Notes: generated from the letters alone by a model not told the origin. Positions 38,074-47,394 are shown, numbered from the stretch's first letter. The stretch: DNA of 64,000 nucleotides from Thermicanus aegyptius DSM 12793 (GCF_000510645.1 NZ_KI783301.1:238946-302945); one strand, 5' to 3'. A program made the numbers and translations.

Positions 38074-38102
38074 TTGAAACCCTCTTCTAGGTTTGATATG
38101 AT
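38074..38102 (+). promoter_or_regulatory. Sigma-A promoter of gatCAB
   Basis: TTGAAA (38074-38079), exactly 17 nt, and TATGAT (38097-38102), placing the start about 60 nt before gatC. Confidence 0.75.
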
Positions 38103-38167
38103 TTTTCTTATGATAAAAAATTGATAAAAGAAACAGGGCTCGAGAGAATTGGAAGGGAAGTGGCAGG

Positions 38168-38461
38168 ATGCGAGAAATTAGTCGCGAAGAGGCGAAACGG
38201 GTGGCGGAGCTGGCTCGGCTTGCCTTAAGCGAAGAAGAAGCAGAGAAGATGGCCCGCACCTTAAACCAGATTCTCCGCTATGTGGAGAAGCTGAATGAGC
38301 TGGATACCGAGGAGGTTCCCCCAACCAGCCATGTGTTGGGAATTACCAATGTGATGAGGGCAGACGAGGTGCGTCCTTCCTGGCCCATCGAGGAAGTTTT
38401 AAAGAACGCCCCCGACAAAGAGGAGCGCCAATTTAAAGTCCCGGCGATCATGGGCGAGTAG
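38168..38461 (+). CDS. gatC: Asp-tRNA(Asn)/Glu-tRNA(Gln) amidotransferase subunit C
   Basis: Small 97-aa stabilising subunit of the GatCAB amidotransferase. Family pattern: [20 protein letters not shown] at the N-terminus, then [20 protein letters not shown] and MRADEVRPS. First gene of gatC-gatA-gatB, behind a good sigma-A promoter. Confidence 0.96.
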   Translation: MREISREEAKRVAELARLALSEEEAEKMARTLNQILRYVEKLNELDTEEVPPTSHVLGITNVMRADEVRPSWPIEEVLKNAPDKEERQFKVPAIMGE

Positions 38462-38474
38462 GAGGAGGGAAGAG

Positions 38475-39947
38475 ATGGCACTGTTCGATAAACGTCTGCA
38501 GGAGATTCAACAGGACCTACATAACGGGGAATATAAAGTGGCTGATCTGGTAGAAGAATCCCTTCGGAGGATCGAAGAGGTGGATGGAGAGATTCATGCC
38601 TTTCTCTCTGTGAATCGCCAGGTGATGGCGGAAACGGAGCGACTGCAGGAGCGCCTGGATAAAAAGGAAGAGAGGGGACTCCTTTTCGGTTTGCCTGCGG
38701 GGATAAAAGATAATATCGTAACGAAGGGGTTTAAAACCACCTGTGCCAGTCGCTTGCTGGAAAATTATGATCCCATCTATGACGCCACGGTTACCGTAAA
38801 GCTGAAACAGGCGGATGCCCTCATCCTAGGAAAACTAAATATGGATGAATTCGCCATGGGCTCTTCCACGGAAAACTCGGCCTTTCAAAAGACGAGGAAT
38901 CCCTGGAATCTGGATTATGTTCCGGGGGGATCAAGCGGTGGGTCGGCGGCTGCGGTGGCGGCCGGGGAGGTTTATTTCGCCTTAGGCTCCGATACGGGAG
39001 GATCCATCCGTCAACCTGCCTCTTTTTGCGGAGTTGTGGGGCTTAAACCGACCTATGGGCTCGTCTCCCGCTTCGGCTTGGTCGCCTTCGCCTCCTCCTT
39101 GGACCAGATCGGTCCCTTGACGAAGAATGTGGAGGACGCCGCCTATGTCTTGCAGGTGATCGCAGGGCATGATCCCCAGGACTCCACTTCGGCCAAGGTG
39201 GAGATTCCCGATTATCTCAGCGCCTTGACCGGAGAGATTCGCGGGTTAAAAGTAGGGCTGCCGAAGGAATACTTGGGTGAAGGAATTGATCACGAAGTTC
39301 GACAGCGGGTTTACGAGGCGGTAAAGGTATTGGAAGGACTGGGGGCCGAGGTGATGGAGGTTCGCCTCCCCCATACCGAATATGCCGTTGCTACCTATTA
39401 CATCCTGGCCTCCTCGGAAGCCTCTTCCAACCTGGCGCGCTTTGACGGGGTACGGTATGGAGTGAGGGTGGAAGGGGAGAATCTCATCGACATGTATAAA
39501 AAAACGCGGAGTGCGGGCTTCGGGGATGAAGTGAAACGGCGCATCATGCTGGGGACCTATTCTCTAAGTTCCGGTTATTATGATGCCTATTATCTAAAGG
39601 CTCAGAAGGTGCGGACACTCATCAAGCGGGACTTTGAGGAGGCTTTCCAAAAAGTAGACGTTATTGTAAGCCCCACCGCTCCCACCACTGCCTTCCCTAT
39701 CGGGGAGAAGGTGGACGACCCCCTCACCATGTACTTAAACGATATTCTCACCATTCCGGTCAACCTGGCGGGTATTCCTGCCGTCAGCGTGCCGGCGGGA
39801 TTTCATTCGAACGGTCTTCCGGTAGGCCTTCAAATCATGGGTAAGCCCTTTGCCGAAGCGACCATCCTAAACGCCGCTTATGCCTATGAACAGCATACCG
39901 ACCATCACCTGAAACGTCCGGCTTTTGAAAGGGGGGTCAGATCATGA
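38475..39947 (+). CDS. gatA: Asp-tRNA(Asn)/Glu-tRNA(Gln) amidotransferase subunit A
   Basis: Glutaminase subunit that supplies ammonia for converting Glu-tRNA(Gln) to Gln-tRNA(Gln). The 490-aa protein carries the amidase-signature Ser-cisSer-Lys triad (Lys in [10 protein letters not shown], Ser residues in [14 protein letters not shown] and [16 protein letters not shown]). It starts 13 nt after gatC behind GGAGGAGGG and overlaps gatB by 4 nt. Confidence 0.97.
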   Translation: MALFDKRLQEIQQDLHNGEYKVADLVEESLRRIEEVDGEIHAFLSVNRQVMAETERLQERLDKKEERGLLFGLPAGIKDNIVTKGFKTTCASRLLENYDPIYDATVTVKLKQADALILGKLNMDEFAMGSSTENSAFQKTRNPWNLDYVPGGSSGGSAAAVAAGEVYFALGSDTGGSIRQPASFCGVVGLKPTYGLVSRFGLVAFASSLDQIGPLTKNVEDAAYVLQVIAGHDPQDSTSAKVEIPDYLSALTGEIRGLKVGLPKEYLGEGIDHEVRQRVYEAVKVLEGLGAEVMEVRLPHTEYAVATYYILASSEASSNLARFDGVRYGVRVEGENLIDMYKKTRSAGFGDEVKRRIMLGTYSLSSGYYDAYYLKAQKVRTLIKRDFEEAFQKVDVIVSPTAPTTAFPIGEKVDDPLTMYLNDILTIPVNLAGIPAVSVPAGFHSNGLPVGLQIMGKPFAEATILNAAYAYEQHTDHHLKRPAFERGVRS

Positions 39948-41377
39948 AATATGAAACCGTGATCGGACTGGAGGTTCATGTGGAACTTTCCACCGCTTCG
40001 AAAATCTTCTGCGGCTGTTCCACCGCCTTTGGGGCTCCCCCGAACCAGAATACCTGCCCGGTCTGCTTGGGGCATCCCGGTGTTCTCCCCGTTTTAAACC
40101 GGCAGGCCGTGGAGTTCGCCATGAAAGCGGCTTTGGCCTTACATTGCGAGATCGGCGAATATACCAAATTTGACCGGAAGAATTATTTTTACCCCGATCT
40201 TCCGAAGGCTTACCAGATCAGCCAATATGATCAGCCCATCGGGAAGAAAGGTTGGCTGGAAATTGAGGTAAACGGCGAGAAAAAGCGAATCGGCATTACC
40301 CGCCTTCATCTGGAAGAAGACGCCGGGAAATTGGTTCACCTGGAGGGAGAGGATGCTTCACTGGTCGACTTTAACCGGGTCGGCGTCCCCCTCATCGAAA
40401 TCGTCTCCGAACCGGACCTTCGCTCTCCGGAGGAGGCCAGAGCCTACCTGGAGAAACTGAAGGCGATCATGCTCTATACGGAGGTCTCCGACGTTCGCAT
40501 GGAGGAAGGCTCCCTTCGTTGTGACGCCAACATCTCCCTCCGCCCTTGGGGAGAGCAGGCTTTCGGTACCAAGACCGAGCTAAAGAATCTCAATTCCTTT
40601 AGCGCCGTCCAAAGGGCTCTCGAGTATGAAGTAAAGCGGCAGACCGAGATTTTGGAAAGAGGGGGGGTAATCCAACAGGAGACCCTCCGCTGGAATGAAG
40701 ACAGGAAAGCCACCGTTACCATGCGCTCCAAAGAGGAAGCCCATGATTACCGCTATTTTCCTGACCCGGATTTGGTGGTACTTCATATCACCCGGGAATG
40801 GGTGGAAGAGGTGCGGGCAGGAATTCCGGAATTACCCGATGCCCGTAGGGAGCGCTATGTCCGCGAGTGGGGGATTCCCGAATATGACGCCGGTGTCCTA
40901 ACCCTGACCAAGAAGACGGCCGATTTCTTTGAAAAGGCGGTGGCCGCAGGGGTAGATGCGAAGGCGGTCTCCAATTGGATGATGGGAGAGCTCATGGGCT
41001 ATTTGAACAAAAACAACATGGAAATTGATCAGATTCCCATGACCCCTGAACAGCTGGCAGAGATGATCCGCCTGATCGAGAAAGGGACGATCAGCGGGAA
41101 GATCGCCAAAACCGTATTCGCGGAGATGCTTGAGAGCGGGAAAGATCCGGATCGCATCGTGAAAGAGAAGGGGCTCGTCCAAATTAGCGATGAGGGGGCC
41201 ATCCGCCAGATCGTGGAGAAAGTGATAGCGGCCAATCCCCAATCGGTGCAGGATTATAAAGCGGGGAAAGAGCGGGCCATCGGATACCTGGTGGGACAGG
41301 TGATGAAGGAGACGAAGGGAAAGGCGAATCCCCAGATGGTGAATCAACTGCTCGTGGAGACGTTAAATCGGGAATGA
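39944..41377 (+). CDS. gatB: Asp-tRNA(Asn)/Glu-tRNA(Gln) amidotransferase subunit B
   Basis: Kinase/transamidation subunit of 477 aa. Features: [20 protein letters not shown] and [14 protein letters not shown] (zinc cysteines), [32 protein letters not shown], and a C-terminal YqeY-like tail ([17 protein letters not shown]) that binds tRNA. The four-base overlap with gatA indicates coupled translation. Confidence 0.97.
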   Translation: MKYETVIGLEVHVELSTASKIFCGCSTAFGAPPNQNTCPVCLGHPGVLPVLNRQAVEFAMKAALALHCEIGEYTKFDRKNYFYPDLPKAYQISQYDQPIGKKGWLEIEVNGEKKRIGITRLHLEEDAGKLVHLEGEDASLVDFNRVGVPLIEIVSEPDLRSPEEARAYLEKLKAIMLYTEVSDVRMEEGSLRCDANISLRPWGEQAFGTKTELKNLNSFSAVQRALEYEVKRQTEILERGGVIQQETLRWNEDRKATVTMRSKEEAHDYRYFPDPDLVVLHITREWVEEVRAGIPELPDARRERYVREWGIPEYDAGVLTLTKKTADFFEKAVAAGVDAKAVSNWMMGELMGYLNKNNMEIDQIPMTPEQLAEMIRLIEKGTISGKIAKTVFAEMLESGKDPDRIVKEKGLVQISDEGAIRQIVEKVIAANPQSVQDYKAGKERAIGYLVGQVMKETKGKANPQMVNQLLVETLNRE

Positions 41378-41405
41378 GATCACTCAGAAGAACATAAAAA
41401 GGGGG

Positions 41406-41440
41406 GCAGGAGGAATCCTTGAGGGTCTCCTGCTCTTATT
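41406..41440 (+). terminator. Probable terminator of gatCAB
   Basis: GCAGGAG (41406-41412) pairs with CTCCTGC (41427-41433), followed by TCTTATTAT. The T run is interrupted, so the call is moderate. The rest of 41441-41604 contains nothing I can name. Confidence 0.55.
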
Positions 41441-41604
41441 ATGAAGCCACGAATGCACAAAGGAGGGGTCGTTACCATCGGACCGGGTGATGAAGATGCT
41501 CCACGATGATCATGTCCGTCAAGTGGATCTCGGAATGTGATTGATTTGAAATAGAGAAAAGGATAAGATAACAAAAGAAGTCGGAAAGTGAAAGGGAGAG
41601 CCAG

Positions 41605-42219
41605 TTGGACTTGCAATTTTTAACCGATATCGAATTTTGGCGCAGGATGATGGATCAGTATGCGGCCTTTGGCCCCTTTGTGGCCATGGGACTAGCTGCG
41701 TTAGAATCGATTTTTCCTCCTTTGCCCCTTTTCGCCATCGTCATGGCCAATGTGAATGGATTTGGTTTTTTGGGGGGAGCTCTCTTCTCCTGGATCGGCA
41801 CTGTGGTGGGATCGGCGTTGGTCTTTCTCTTTTTTCGCTGGCTGAGCAAGAAGAGAATGCGCGCCTATTTTCTCCGCCATCGGAGGATGAGGCAGTTCCT
41901 TCAGTGGGTAAAGCGCCGCGGATTTACCCCGGTCTTTCTCCTCTACGCTTTTCCCTTTACCCCCTCATCTATCGTCAATGTGGTGACCGGCTTATCCACT
42001 TTGCCCCTCGTCTCTTATTTCGTTGCTTTGATCGGTGGAAAGGCGATTATGATCCTCCTCATGTCCTGGGCCGGGAACGACATTTTCGCGATCACGAATC
42101 ATCCGTTCCGTTTGATTGCGGTGGCCGCCGTTCTCTTCCTTCTTTGGTGGGGAGGAAAAGGGGTGGAGCGGCGTTATCTCGCCAGGGAGAAGAAAACCAC
42201 CGTATCAGCAAAGGAGTAA
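41605..42219 (+). CDS. VTT/TVP38-DedA-like membrane protein
   Basis: Integral membrane protein of 204 aa with about five hydrophobic segments and the VTT-domain pattern FPPLPLFAIVMANVNGFGF, WIGTVVGSALVFLFFRWL and the glycine/proline loop YAFPFTPSSIVNVVTGLS. Such proteins act in lipid or membrane homeostasis; the specific role here is unknown. The TTG start has AAAGGGAG upstream. Confidence 0.8.
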   Translation: MDLQFLTDIEFWRRMMDQYAAFGPFVAMGLAALESIFPPLPLFAIVMANVNGFGFLGGALFSWIGTVVGSALVFLFFRWLSKKRMRAYFLRHRRMRQFLQWVKRRGFTPVFLLYAFPFTPSSIVNVVTGLSTLPLVSYFVALIGGKAIMILLMSWAGNDIFAITNHPFRLIAVAAVLFLLWWGGKGVERRYLAREKKTTVSAKE

Positions 42220-42329
42220 AAGGATTGGAATATTGGAATTATGCTTATTCTATAAACCTTTAAGCGTGAAAAGCGCTTGCTCCTTGTGATAATATTTCTC
42301 ATAAGGACTCCGTTTTAGGAGGTTCTTTG

Positions 42330-42710
42330 ATGTCAGAAACGGGAGAGGAAAGAGAAGGAGAGAAGATGGAACCGATCGTAAAAGAAAAGGTACAATCTAT
42401 CCTTGAGCGTTTTGTCCATCAGGAGGCATATCTCCATCTGGAGACGACGAATGGCGCCTACGCCGCCCATCATCGCGGGGGCTTGAATGCAGGGGCGTAT
42501 ATCCGCAACGGCCGAATTCATGTGGAAAGGGCAATCATCGCAGGAAACGGCCCTTATCGGGTAGGGCTTAAGATCTCTCAAGGTTGGGTCTATGCGGAAG
42601 GATTGACCGATTGGGAAGTAGACCAGAAAGGCCGACTCCTGTTGGCCGGGCATGATCAGGAAGGCCACTTGGCGGTAGCGATGGAATTAAGCCGCCATCC
42701 ATTCGAATGA
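42330..42710 (+). CDS. yojF: YojF family protein (DUF1806)
   Basis: A 126-aa protein with the YojF pattern HQEAYLHLETTNGAYAAHH, LNAGAYIRNGRIHVERA and GPYRVGLKISQGWVYAEGLT. In Bacillus it is encoded immediately before bshB2, as here. The ATG at 42330 has AGGAGG seven bases upstream; a downstream ATG at 42366 (MEPIV, with AAGGAG) matches the usual family start and is a real alternative. Biochemical role unknown. Confidence 0.85.
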   Translation: MSETGEEREGEKMEPIVKEKVQSILERFVHQEAYLHLETTNGAYAAHHRGGLNAGAYIRNGRIHVERAIIAGNGPYRVGLKISQGWVYAEGLTDWEVDQKGRLLLAGHDQEGHLAVAMELSRHPFE

Positions 42711-42725
42711 GGGAGGAGAAGATAA

Positions 42726-43394
42726 ATGGCAGCGAGACTAAACCGACATCTGCTCGTCGTCCTTCCCCATCCCGATGATGAAACCTTCGGATGTGCAGGG
42801 ACGATTCTTTTACACTCCAGGGATCATATTCCCGTCACCTATCTTTGCGGGACAAAAGGGGAGATGGGCAGGAATATGGGGAAACCTGTCTTTGCCAATC
42901 GGGAAACCTTGGGGAAGATCCGGGAGAAGGAGCTTCGGGATGCATGCCGGGTTTTGGGGATCGAAGATCTCCGCTTCCTCGGTTTAAGGGATAAGACCAT
43001 TGAATTTGAAGATCCGGAAGTGATTGCGGACAAAATTGAAGAAGTACTTCGGGAGATCCGCCCCTTCCGAGTCCTTACCCACTACCCGGGACAGGCGGTT
43101 CACCCGGACCACGATGCGTTGGGGGAGGCCACGATTCGGGCAATTCGTCGGCTTCCGGCAGAGGAGCGCCCTGAGGTGTACGCCCATGCCATCACGAAAA
43201 ATCGGGAAGAGGTCTTGGGCCCGCCGGATGTGGTGGTGGATATCCGCGAGGTGGTGGAGGGGAAGATTGCCGCCATCCGCGCCCATCGTTCCCAATCGGA
43301 ACAGATGTTTGAAGGATTGGGTGAGAATGCTGCGTCCGATCCGAAGTTCAGGGAGCGCTGGGGAAATGAGGTCTTTTGGAGATACCGATTCTGA
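42726..43394 (+). CDS. bshB2: Bacillithiol biosynthesis deacetylase BshB2
   Basis: Zinc-dependent PIG-L/LmbE deacetylase of 222 aa expected to remove the acetyl group from GlcNAc-malate in bacillithiol synthesis. Metal motifs: LPHPDDETFGCAGT at the N-terminus and AVHPDHDALGEATI mid-chain; also LRDKTIEFEDPE. Tandem with yojF supports BshB2 over other LmbE proteins. GGGAGGAG precedes the start. Confidence 0.9.
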   Translation: MAARLNRHLLVVLPHPDDETFGCAGTILLHSRDHIPVTYLCGTKGEMGRNMGKPVFANRETLGKIREKELRDACRVLGIEDLRFLGLRDKTIEFEDPEVIADKIEEVLREIRPFRVLTHYPGQAVHPDHDALGEATIRAIRRLPAEERPEVYAHAITKNREEVLGPPDVVVDIREVVEGKIAAIRAHRSQSEQMFEGLGENAASDPKFRERWGNEVFWRYRF

Positions 43395-43443
43395 GAGCCT
43401 ATTTTGAAAGTATATTTTAAAAGCCTATTTTGAGTGTATATAA

Positions 43444-43480
43444 AAAGATCCCGCCGGTGAAGGATGCGGGATCTTTGTTC
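43444..43480 (+). terminator. Terminator of yojF-bshB2
   Basis: AAAGATCCCGC (43444-43454) pairs perfectly with GCGGGATCTTT (43466-43476) and is followed by GTTC; the U tract is the 3' end of the stem. Confidence 0.7.
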
Positions 43481-43529
43481 TGGCATCTATTTTCTGCTTC
43501 GTTTCGAAGATTGTTTTAGAATCTATGTA

Positions 43530-43604
43530 TGGTGACCCTACAGGGATTCGAACCCTGCTTTCCGCCGTGAGAGGGCGGTGTCCTAACCAATAGACGATAG
43601 GGCC
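43530..43604 (-). tRNA. tRNA-Glu (anticodon CTC)
   Basis: The minus strand folds as a tRNA: acceptor GGCCCTA / TAGGGTC, D arm with TTGGTTAGGA, anticodon stem CCGCC / GGCGG enclosing CTCTCAC (anticodon CTC, reads GAG), T arm CAGGG-TTCGAAT-CCCTG, and an encoded CCA at 43532-43530. It lies 200 nt downstream of gltX, whose product charges it, and has its own perfect promoter. Confidence 0.96.
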
Positions 43605-43672
43605 ATTCTACCGGGATAGCACCTTGGCTGATTAGAGGTAACTTGTTCTATTAGATCAGGTGACATCTCTAG

Positions 43673-43701
43673 ATTATACTCGGGAGTAAGGGTGTTGTCA
43701 A
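43673..43701 (-). promoter_or_regulatory. Consensus sigma-A promoter of tRNA-Glu
   Basis: On the minus strand TTGACA (43701-43696), a 17-nt spacer and TATAAT (43678-43673), a perfect consensus promoter about 70 nt upstream of the tRNA. Confidence 0.88.
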
Positions 43702-43718
43702 TCCCTACTCCCGTTTTT
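43681..43718 (+). terminator. Plus-strand hairpin plus T run overlapping the tRNA-Glu promoter
   Basis: CGGGAGTAAGGG pairs with CCCTACTCCCG (43681-43713) followed by TTTTT on the plus strand. It would stop plus-strand transcripts approaching gltX; the minus strand has no U run here, so it is not a normal gltX terminator. Confidence 0.5.
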
Positions 43719-43805
43719 GGGGAAATCCATTATTTACCTATGATGGATGTCTGTGCTATCCGGTATAAATGTCGGATTGTTAAACGGAGTTTTTTTCCTT
43801 ATTGG

Positions 43806-45296
43806 CTAAATCCCCGCTCCTTCCGTCTTATTGCGCAGGCGTATTGCAGCTTGCCGCATCCTTTTTTGGCATTCCTCCCGCCCCAGCAGTTCCATGAGAT
43901 CAAAAAGACCGGGGCCTACGGTGACGCCGCTTATGGCAAGGCGCGTCGGATGGATCAATTCCCCTCCTTTGATCTGCCAGGTATCGATCAACCTGCGGTA
44001 GAGGGTTTCAATGCGGCTTGCCAGAAAGGGCTCCGCCTCACGAAGGGCATCCGCCGCCCGTTCCAGGAGATCCGGAACATTCTCCTGCGCAAAGTATTTT
44101 TTCACCCCTTTCTGATCATACGCATCGATGGGCTGGAAGTAATAGGTGAGGCGTTCGACGAGGTCATCGATGGAGTTCGACCTTTCTTGGGCGAGGCGTA
44201 TCATCCGCCGGATCCAGGCGATCTTCTCCGGGGTGGGATCCGCTTGTGCCCATCCCCTTTCTTCGAGCTTAGGCCAGACCCTTTCCATCAGTTCCGTCTC
44301 CGGCATGTGGTGAAGATATTGGGCATTAAACCACTCCAGTTTTTTGATGTCATAGATGGCCGAATGCTTCGTCACCTTCTCAAGCTCGAAGGAAGAGACG
44401 GCCTCTTCCCGGGAGAGAATCTCCTCTCCGTTCGCGGGGGTAAAGCCAAGCAGCAAGAGGTAATTGATCAAGGCTTCCGGAAGAATCCCCGCCTCCCGAT
44501 ACTCCTCCACGCTCGTTGCCCCGTGCCGTTTGCTCAGCTTACTCCGGTCCGGAGCGAGAATCATGGGCACATGGGCGAAATGGGGAACCGGGGCGCCCAA
44601 AGCATGGAAGAGAGCGATGTGGCGGGGGGTATTGGAGAGGTGCTCCTCCGCTCTGATGATGTGGGTGATTTCCATTAAGGCATCATCGATGCAACTGGCA
44701 AAATGGTAGGTGGGGGTTCCGTTCGCTTTCCAGATGATGAAATCATCAATCTCCCGATTATCAAAGATGACGTCACCGCGGACGAGATCATGGACGATGG
44801 TTGTCCCTTCTTTCGGGGAACGGAGGCGATAGACATGTGGCTCCCCCCGAGCCAGCCGCTCCCTTTGCTCCTCCTTGGTAAGGCGGGCGCATCGTCCCGC
44901 ATACCGGGGCGCTTCCCCTTTTGCTATGGCCTCCTTCCGATCCTCCTCCAACTGCTCCGGCGTGCAGAAGCAAGGGTATATTTTATCTTCTGACAGAAGT
45001 CGATTAAACTCCTTCTCATAAAAGGACTGCCTCTCCGATTGGCGATAGGGACCGAACGGTCCGCCTACCTCCGGGCCTTCATCCCAATTTAAGCCTAACC
45101 AGCGCAGACCCTCGAGAATCTTACGGTAGGACTCCTCGGTAGAACGGCTCTTATCCGTATCGTCAATGCGCAGAATGAAGCGACCTCCCGTTTTACGGGC
45201 GAATAGCCAATTAAAATAGGCGGTCCTTGCCCCGCCGATATGTAGAGCCCCTGTCGGACTGGGGGCAAAGCGGACGCGTACTTTCTTTCCTTCCAT
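43806..45296 (-). CDS. gltX: Glutamyl-tRNA synthetase
   Basis: Class I aminoacyl-tRNA synthetase of 496 aa. HIGH motif in APSPTGALHIGGARTAYFN, KMSKS-like motif in DRSKLSKRHGATSVEEY. With gatCAB present, and no glnS seen here, a non-discriminating enzyme that also charges tRNA-Gln is likely but cannot be proven from the window. The ATG at 45296 is chosen because GAAGGGAAG precedes it; the upstream start at 45317 lacks a site. Confidence 0.95.
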   Translation of the reverse strand: MEGKKVRVRFAPSPTGALHIGGARTAYFNWLFARKTGGRFILRIDDTDKSRSTEESYRKILEGLRWLGLNWDEGPEVGGPFGPYRQSERQSFYEKEFNRLLSEDKIYPCFCTPEQLEEDRKEAIAKGEAPRYAGRCARLTKEEQRERLARGEPHVYRLRSPKEGTTIVHDLVRGDVIFDNREIDDFIIWKANGTPTYHFASCIDDALMEITHIIRAEEHLSNTPRHIALFHALGAPVPHFAHVPMILAPDRSKLSKRHGATSVEEYREAGILPEALINYLLLLGFTPANGEEILSREEAVSSFELEKVTKHSAIYDIKKLEWFNAQYLHHMPETELMERVWPKLEERGWAQADPTPEKIAWIRRMIRLAQERSNSIDDLVERLTYYFQPIDAYDQKGVKKYFAQENVPDLLERAADALREAEPFLASRIETLYRRLIDTWQIKGGELIHPTRLAISGVTVGPGLFDLMELLGREECQKRMRQAAIRLRNKTEGAGI

Positions 45297-45771
45297 GTTA
45301 TAACTTCCCTTCAGCAAGATAGTACAAGAAGACCAACCTTAGTCTATCCCAAAAAAACAAGGGAAGCAACCGTTCTCATCGCGGGCAGGTTTCTTGACGC
45401 TCCCCGCTTAACTCCGATCGTGATCCGAGGAAAAACTTTCTCTGCCATCGCGGTGTTGCTTACATCGGAAAATCGATCCCTCGTCTCCCAAGGTCCGGAA
45501 ATCATCGTGACGGTTCGTAAGCTCGTTACGTTAGAAAATGATTCTCCCCATGCGCTATCCGCCGATGACCCCTTAAGAGAAAGGGTAGGAAATATCGTTG
45601 ATTTTTGCTACGATGGAGTTATAAGCCGAACCATTTTCTTTTCATGCAATTTATTCAAATCTTATTTGAATCTTATTTGATGTTTTTTCGCGGATTCCCC
45701 TCTTTTTTTATGAAGGATGGAGGGAATACGAAACGGATGGTCATCTTTTTTCAAGGACAGGGGGAGTGATC
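45297..45771. other. Intergenic region upstream of gltX and the CoA transferase gene
   Basis: No convincing gene: an 86-codon frame at 45420-45680 has no family resemblance or ribosome-binding site. A possible plus-strand promoter is TTGATT-N16-TATAAG near 45600-45628. Around 45655-45680 the words TCAAAT-CTT-ATTTGA form an inverted repeat, and AATCTTATTTG is directly repeated. Confidence 0.4.
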
Positions 45772-47106
45772 ATGCTGTGGGAGGAATATCGGAGAAAGGC
45801 GGTTTCCGCAGAAGAGGCGGTGAAGGCGGTTAGAAGCGGTGATTGGGTTGAAATGGGATTTGTCGCCAATATTCCCCGCCTATTGGATGAGGCGTTGGCC
45901 GCAAGAAAAGAGGAATTGAAGGAGGTAAACCTGAGGGGAGGGATGCTCCTCGCCCCACTGAAAACCATCGAATCTGACCCAACCGGAATGCATTTCCGAT
46001 GGAACAGCTGGCACATGGGCCGGATGGAGCGCAGATATTATGAAGTAGGCCTTGCCTATTATATCCCGATGAAATTTTCCGAAGTTCCCAGGTATCTCCG
46101 GGAAAATCTCCGAACCGATGTGGTCATGATCCAGGCGGCCCCCATGGATGAACATGGCTATTTTAATTTAGGGGTAACCATTTCCCACTATGCCGCTGCC
46201 GTGGAGATGGCTCGAACGGTGATTGTGGAGGTGAATGAGGAGATGCCCGTGGTGCATGGGGGGTATGATCACGCCATTCACCTCTCCCAGGTTGATTATA
46301 TCGTGGAGGGGGGGAGATTAGAAATTCCTCAAATTCCGCCCGCTGTTCCTACCGATGTTGATCGCAGGATTGCGGAGTTCCTCCTCCCTGAAATCAGGGA
46401 TGGCGCCTGCATCCAATTGGGAATCGGCGGCATTCCCCAAGCCCTCGGAAGGATGATTGCCGAGTCCGACTTAAAGGATCTGGGTGTGCATACGGAGATG
46501 CTCACGGACGCTTTTGTAGAGATGGTGGAGTCGGGGAGGGTGACGAACCGGCGGAAGCAGATCGACCGGGGGAGAATGGCCTTTACCTTTGCTGCCGGAA
46601 CGGAGAAGATTTATCACTTTATCCATGAGAATCCCATGGTGGCCGCCTACCCTGTCGATTACACCAATGAGCCACGCATCGCCTCGGCAAATGATAACCT
46701 GATCGCGATAAACGGCAGCCTGGAAATGGACCTCTTCGGCCAAGTGACCTCGGAGACGGCGGGGGTGAGGATGATCAGCGGCTCCGGCGGCCAGCTCGAT
46801 TTCGTCGAGGCTGCCTATCTTTCAAAGAATGGGAAGAGTTTCCTCTGTCTCCCTTCTACTTACATCGATGCGAACGGTCATCTCCATTCCCGCATCAAAC
46901 CGGTTCTAACTCCAGGATCCGTCGTTACAGATCCCCGCGCCTCGGTTCATTATATCGTGACCGAATATGGGAAAGTGAATATGAAAGGATTATCCACCTG
47001 GCAGCGGGCAGAAGCTTTGATCGGGATCGCCCATCCCGATTTCCGGGAGGAACTGATCAAGGAGGCGGAGAGGTTAAGGATTTGGCGGAGAAATGAGAAG
47101 AGGTAG
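45772..47106 (+). CDS. Acetyl-CoA hydrolase / 4-hydroxybutyrate-type CoA transferase
   Basis: CoA transferase of the acetyl-CoA hydrolase/transferase family, 444 aa, which exchanges CoA between acetate and another short acid. Motifs: GIGGIPQALGRMI, the region with catalytic Glu in FGQVTSETAGV, then SGSGGQLDFVEAAYLSKNGK and SFLCLPSTYID. Butyrate-, 4-hydroxybutyrate- or succinate-type partners cannot be separated by eye. The ATG at 45772 is preferred over the GTG at 45766 because of the GGGGGA spacing. Monocistronic, followed by a terminator. Confidence 0.85.
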   Translation: MLWEEYRRKAVSAEEAVKAVRSGDWVEMGFVANIPRLLDEALAARKEELKEVNLRGGMLLAPLKTIESDPTGMHFRWNSWHMGRMERRYYEVGLAYYIPMKFSEVPRYLRENLRTDVVMIQAAPMDEHGYFNLGVTISHYAAAVEMARTVIVEVNEEMPVVHGGYDHAIHLSQVDYIVEGGRLEIPQIPPAVPTDVDRRIAEFLLPEIRDGACIQLGIGGIPQALGRMIAESDLKDLGVHTEMLTDAFVEMVESGRVTNRRKQIDRGRMAFTFAAGTEKIYHFIHENPMVAAYPVDYTNEPRIASANDNLIAINGSLEMDLFGQVTSETAGVRMISGSGGQLDFVEAAYLSKNGKSFLCLPSTYIDANGHLHSRIKPVLTPGSVVTDPRASVHYIVTEYGKVNMKGLSTWQRAEALIGIAHPDFREELIKEAERLRIWRRNEKR

Positions 47107-47110
47107 GGAG

Positions 47111-47143
47111 AAGGCTCCAATCAAAACGATTGGGGCCTTTTTT
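47111..47143 (+). terminator. Terminator of the CoA transferase gene
   Basis: AAGGCTCCAATC pairs with GATTGGGGCCTT (47111-47139), followed by TTTTTG. Confidence 0.8.
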
Positions 47144-47178
47144 GCGATCAGTTGAACAAATGCAAAAGTTACATTAAT

Positions 47179-47209
47179 AGAACATACGTTTCCTGACAAA
47201 CTATTGTCA
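47179..47209. promoter_or_regulatory. LexA-like box next to a 16-bp palindrome upstream of cas operon
   Basis: AGAACATACGTTTC (47179-47192) matches the Bacillus LexA/DinR consensus CGAACRNRYGTTYC at 13 of 14 positions. Immediately after it, TGACAA-ACTA-TTGTCA (47194-47209) is a perfect inverted repeat. Both lie about 160 bp upstream of the cas promoter in a 357-nt region without genes. What they control is unknown. Confidence 0.4.
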
Positions 47210-47310
47210 AAAAGGTTTGTTATCCTTAATTTAATCACCAATTTAATCGCCCGTAGGCATCACCGCTTCAAGAAAGATTTTTCATCCTCGCCTACACTCA
47301 AAAAGGAATA

Positions 47311-47323
47311 GTGCTCAACTCCT
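47311..47323 (-). repeat. CRISPR-repeat-like fragment upstream of cas promoter
   Basis: On the minus strand AGGAGTTGAGCAC matches the last 13 bases of the array repeat (AGGCGTTGAGCAC) with one mismatch, including the whole 8-base 3' tag. It stands alone, 43 bp upstream of the cas -35 box and in the opposite orientation to the array. The hairpin part of the repeat is not present. Confidence 0.4.
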
Positions 47324-47365
47324 CAAACAAATCACATTTACATGAGGAAATCACAGCAAAAAAGA

Positions 47366-47394
47366 TTGACAGTACCAACTTTTTCTATTATGAT
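47366..47394 (+). promoter_or_regulatory. Sigma-A promoter of the cas operon
   Basis: TTGACA (47366-47371), 17-nt spacer, TATGAT (47389-47394); near consensus, 70 nt before cas6. The seven cas genes that follow are tightly packed or overlapping. Confidence 0.82.

Noticed and set aside
42220-42329. Possible catabolite-response element near AAGCGTGAAAAGCGCTT
   Set aside because: It does not fit the cre consensus spacing; it is better described as a short AAGCG/CGCTT inverted repeat.
43692-44678. 328-codon plus-strand frame opposite gltX
   Set aside because: It is the antisense of a highly conserved synthetase gene and has no recognisable domain.
45420-45680. 86-codon frame upstream of the CoA transferase gene
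   Set aside because: No ribosome-binding site, no family resemblance, and composition like intergenic DNA.
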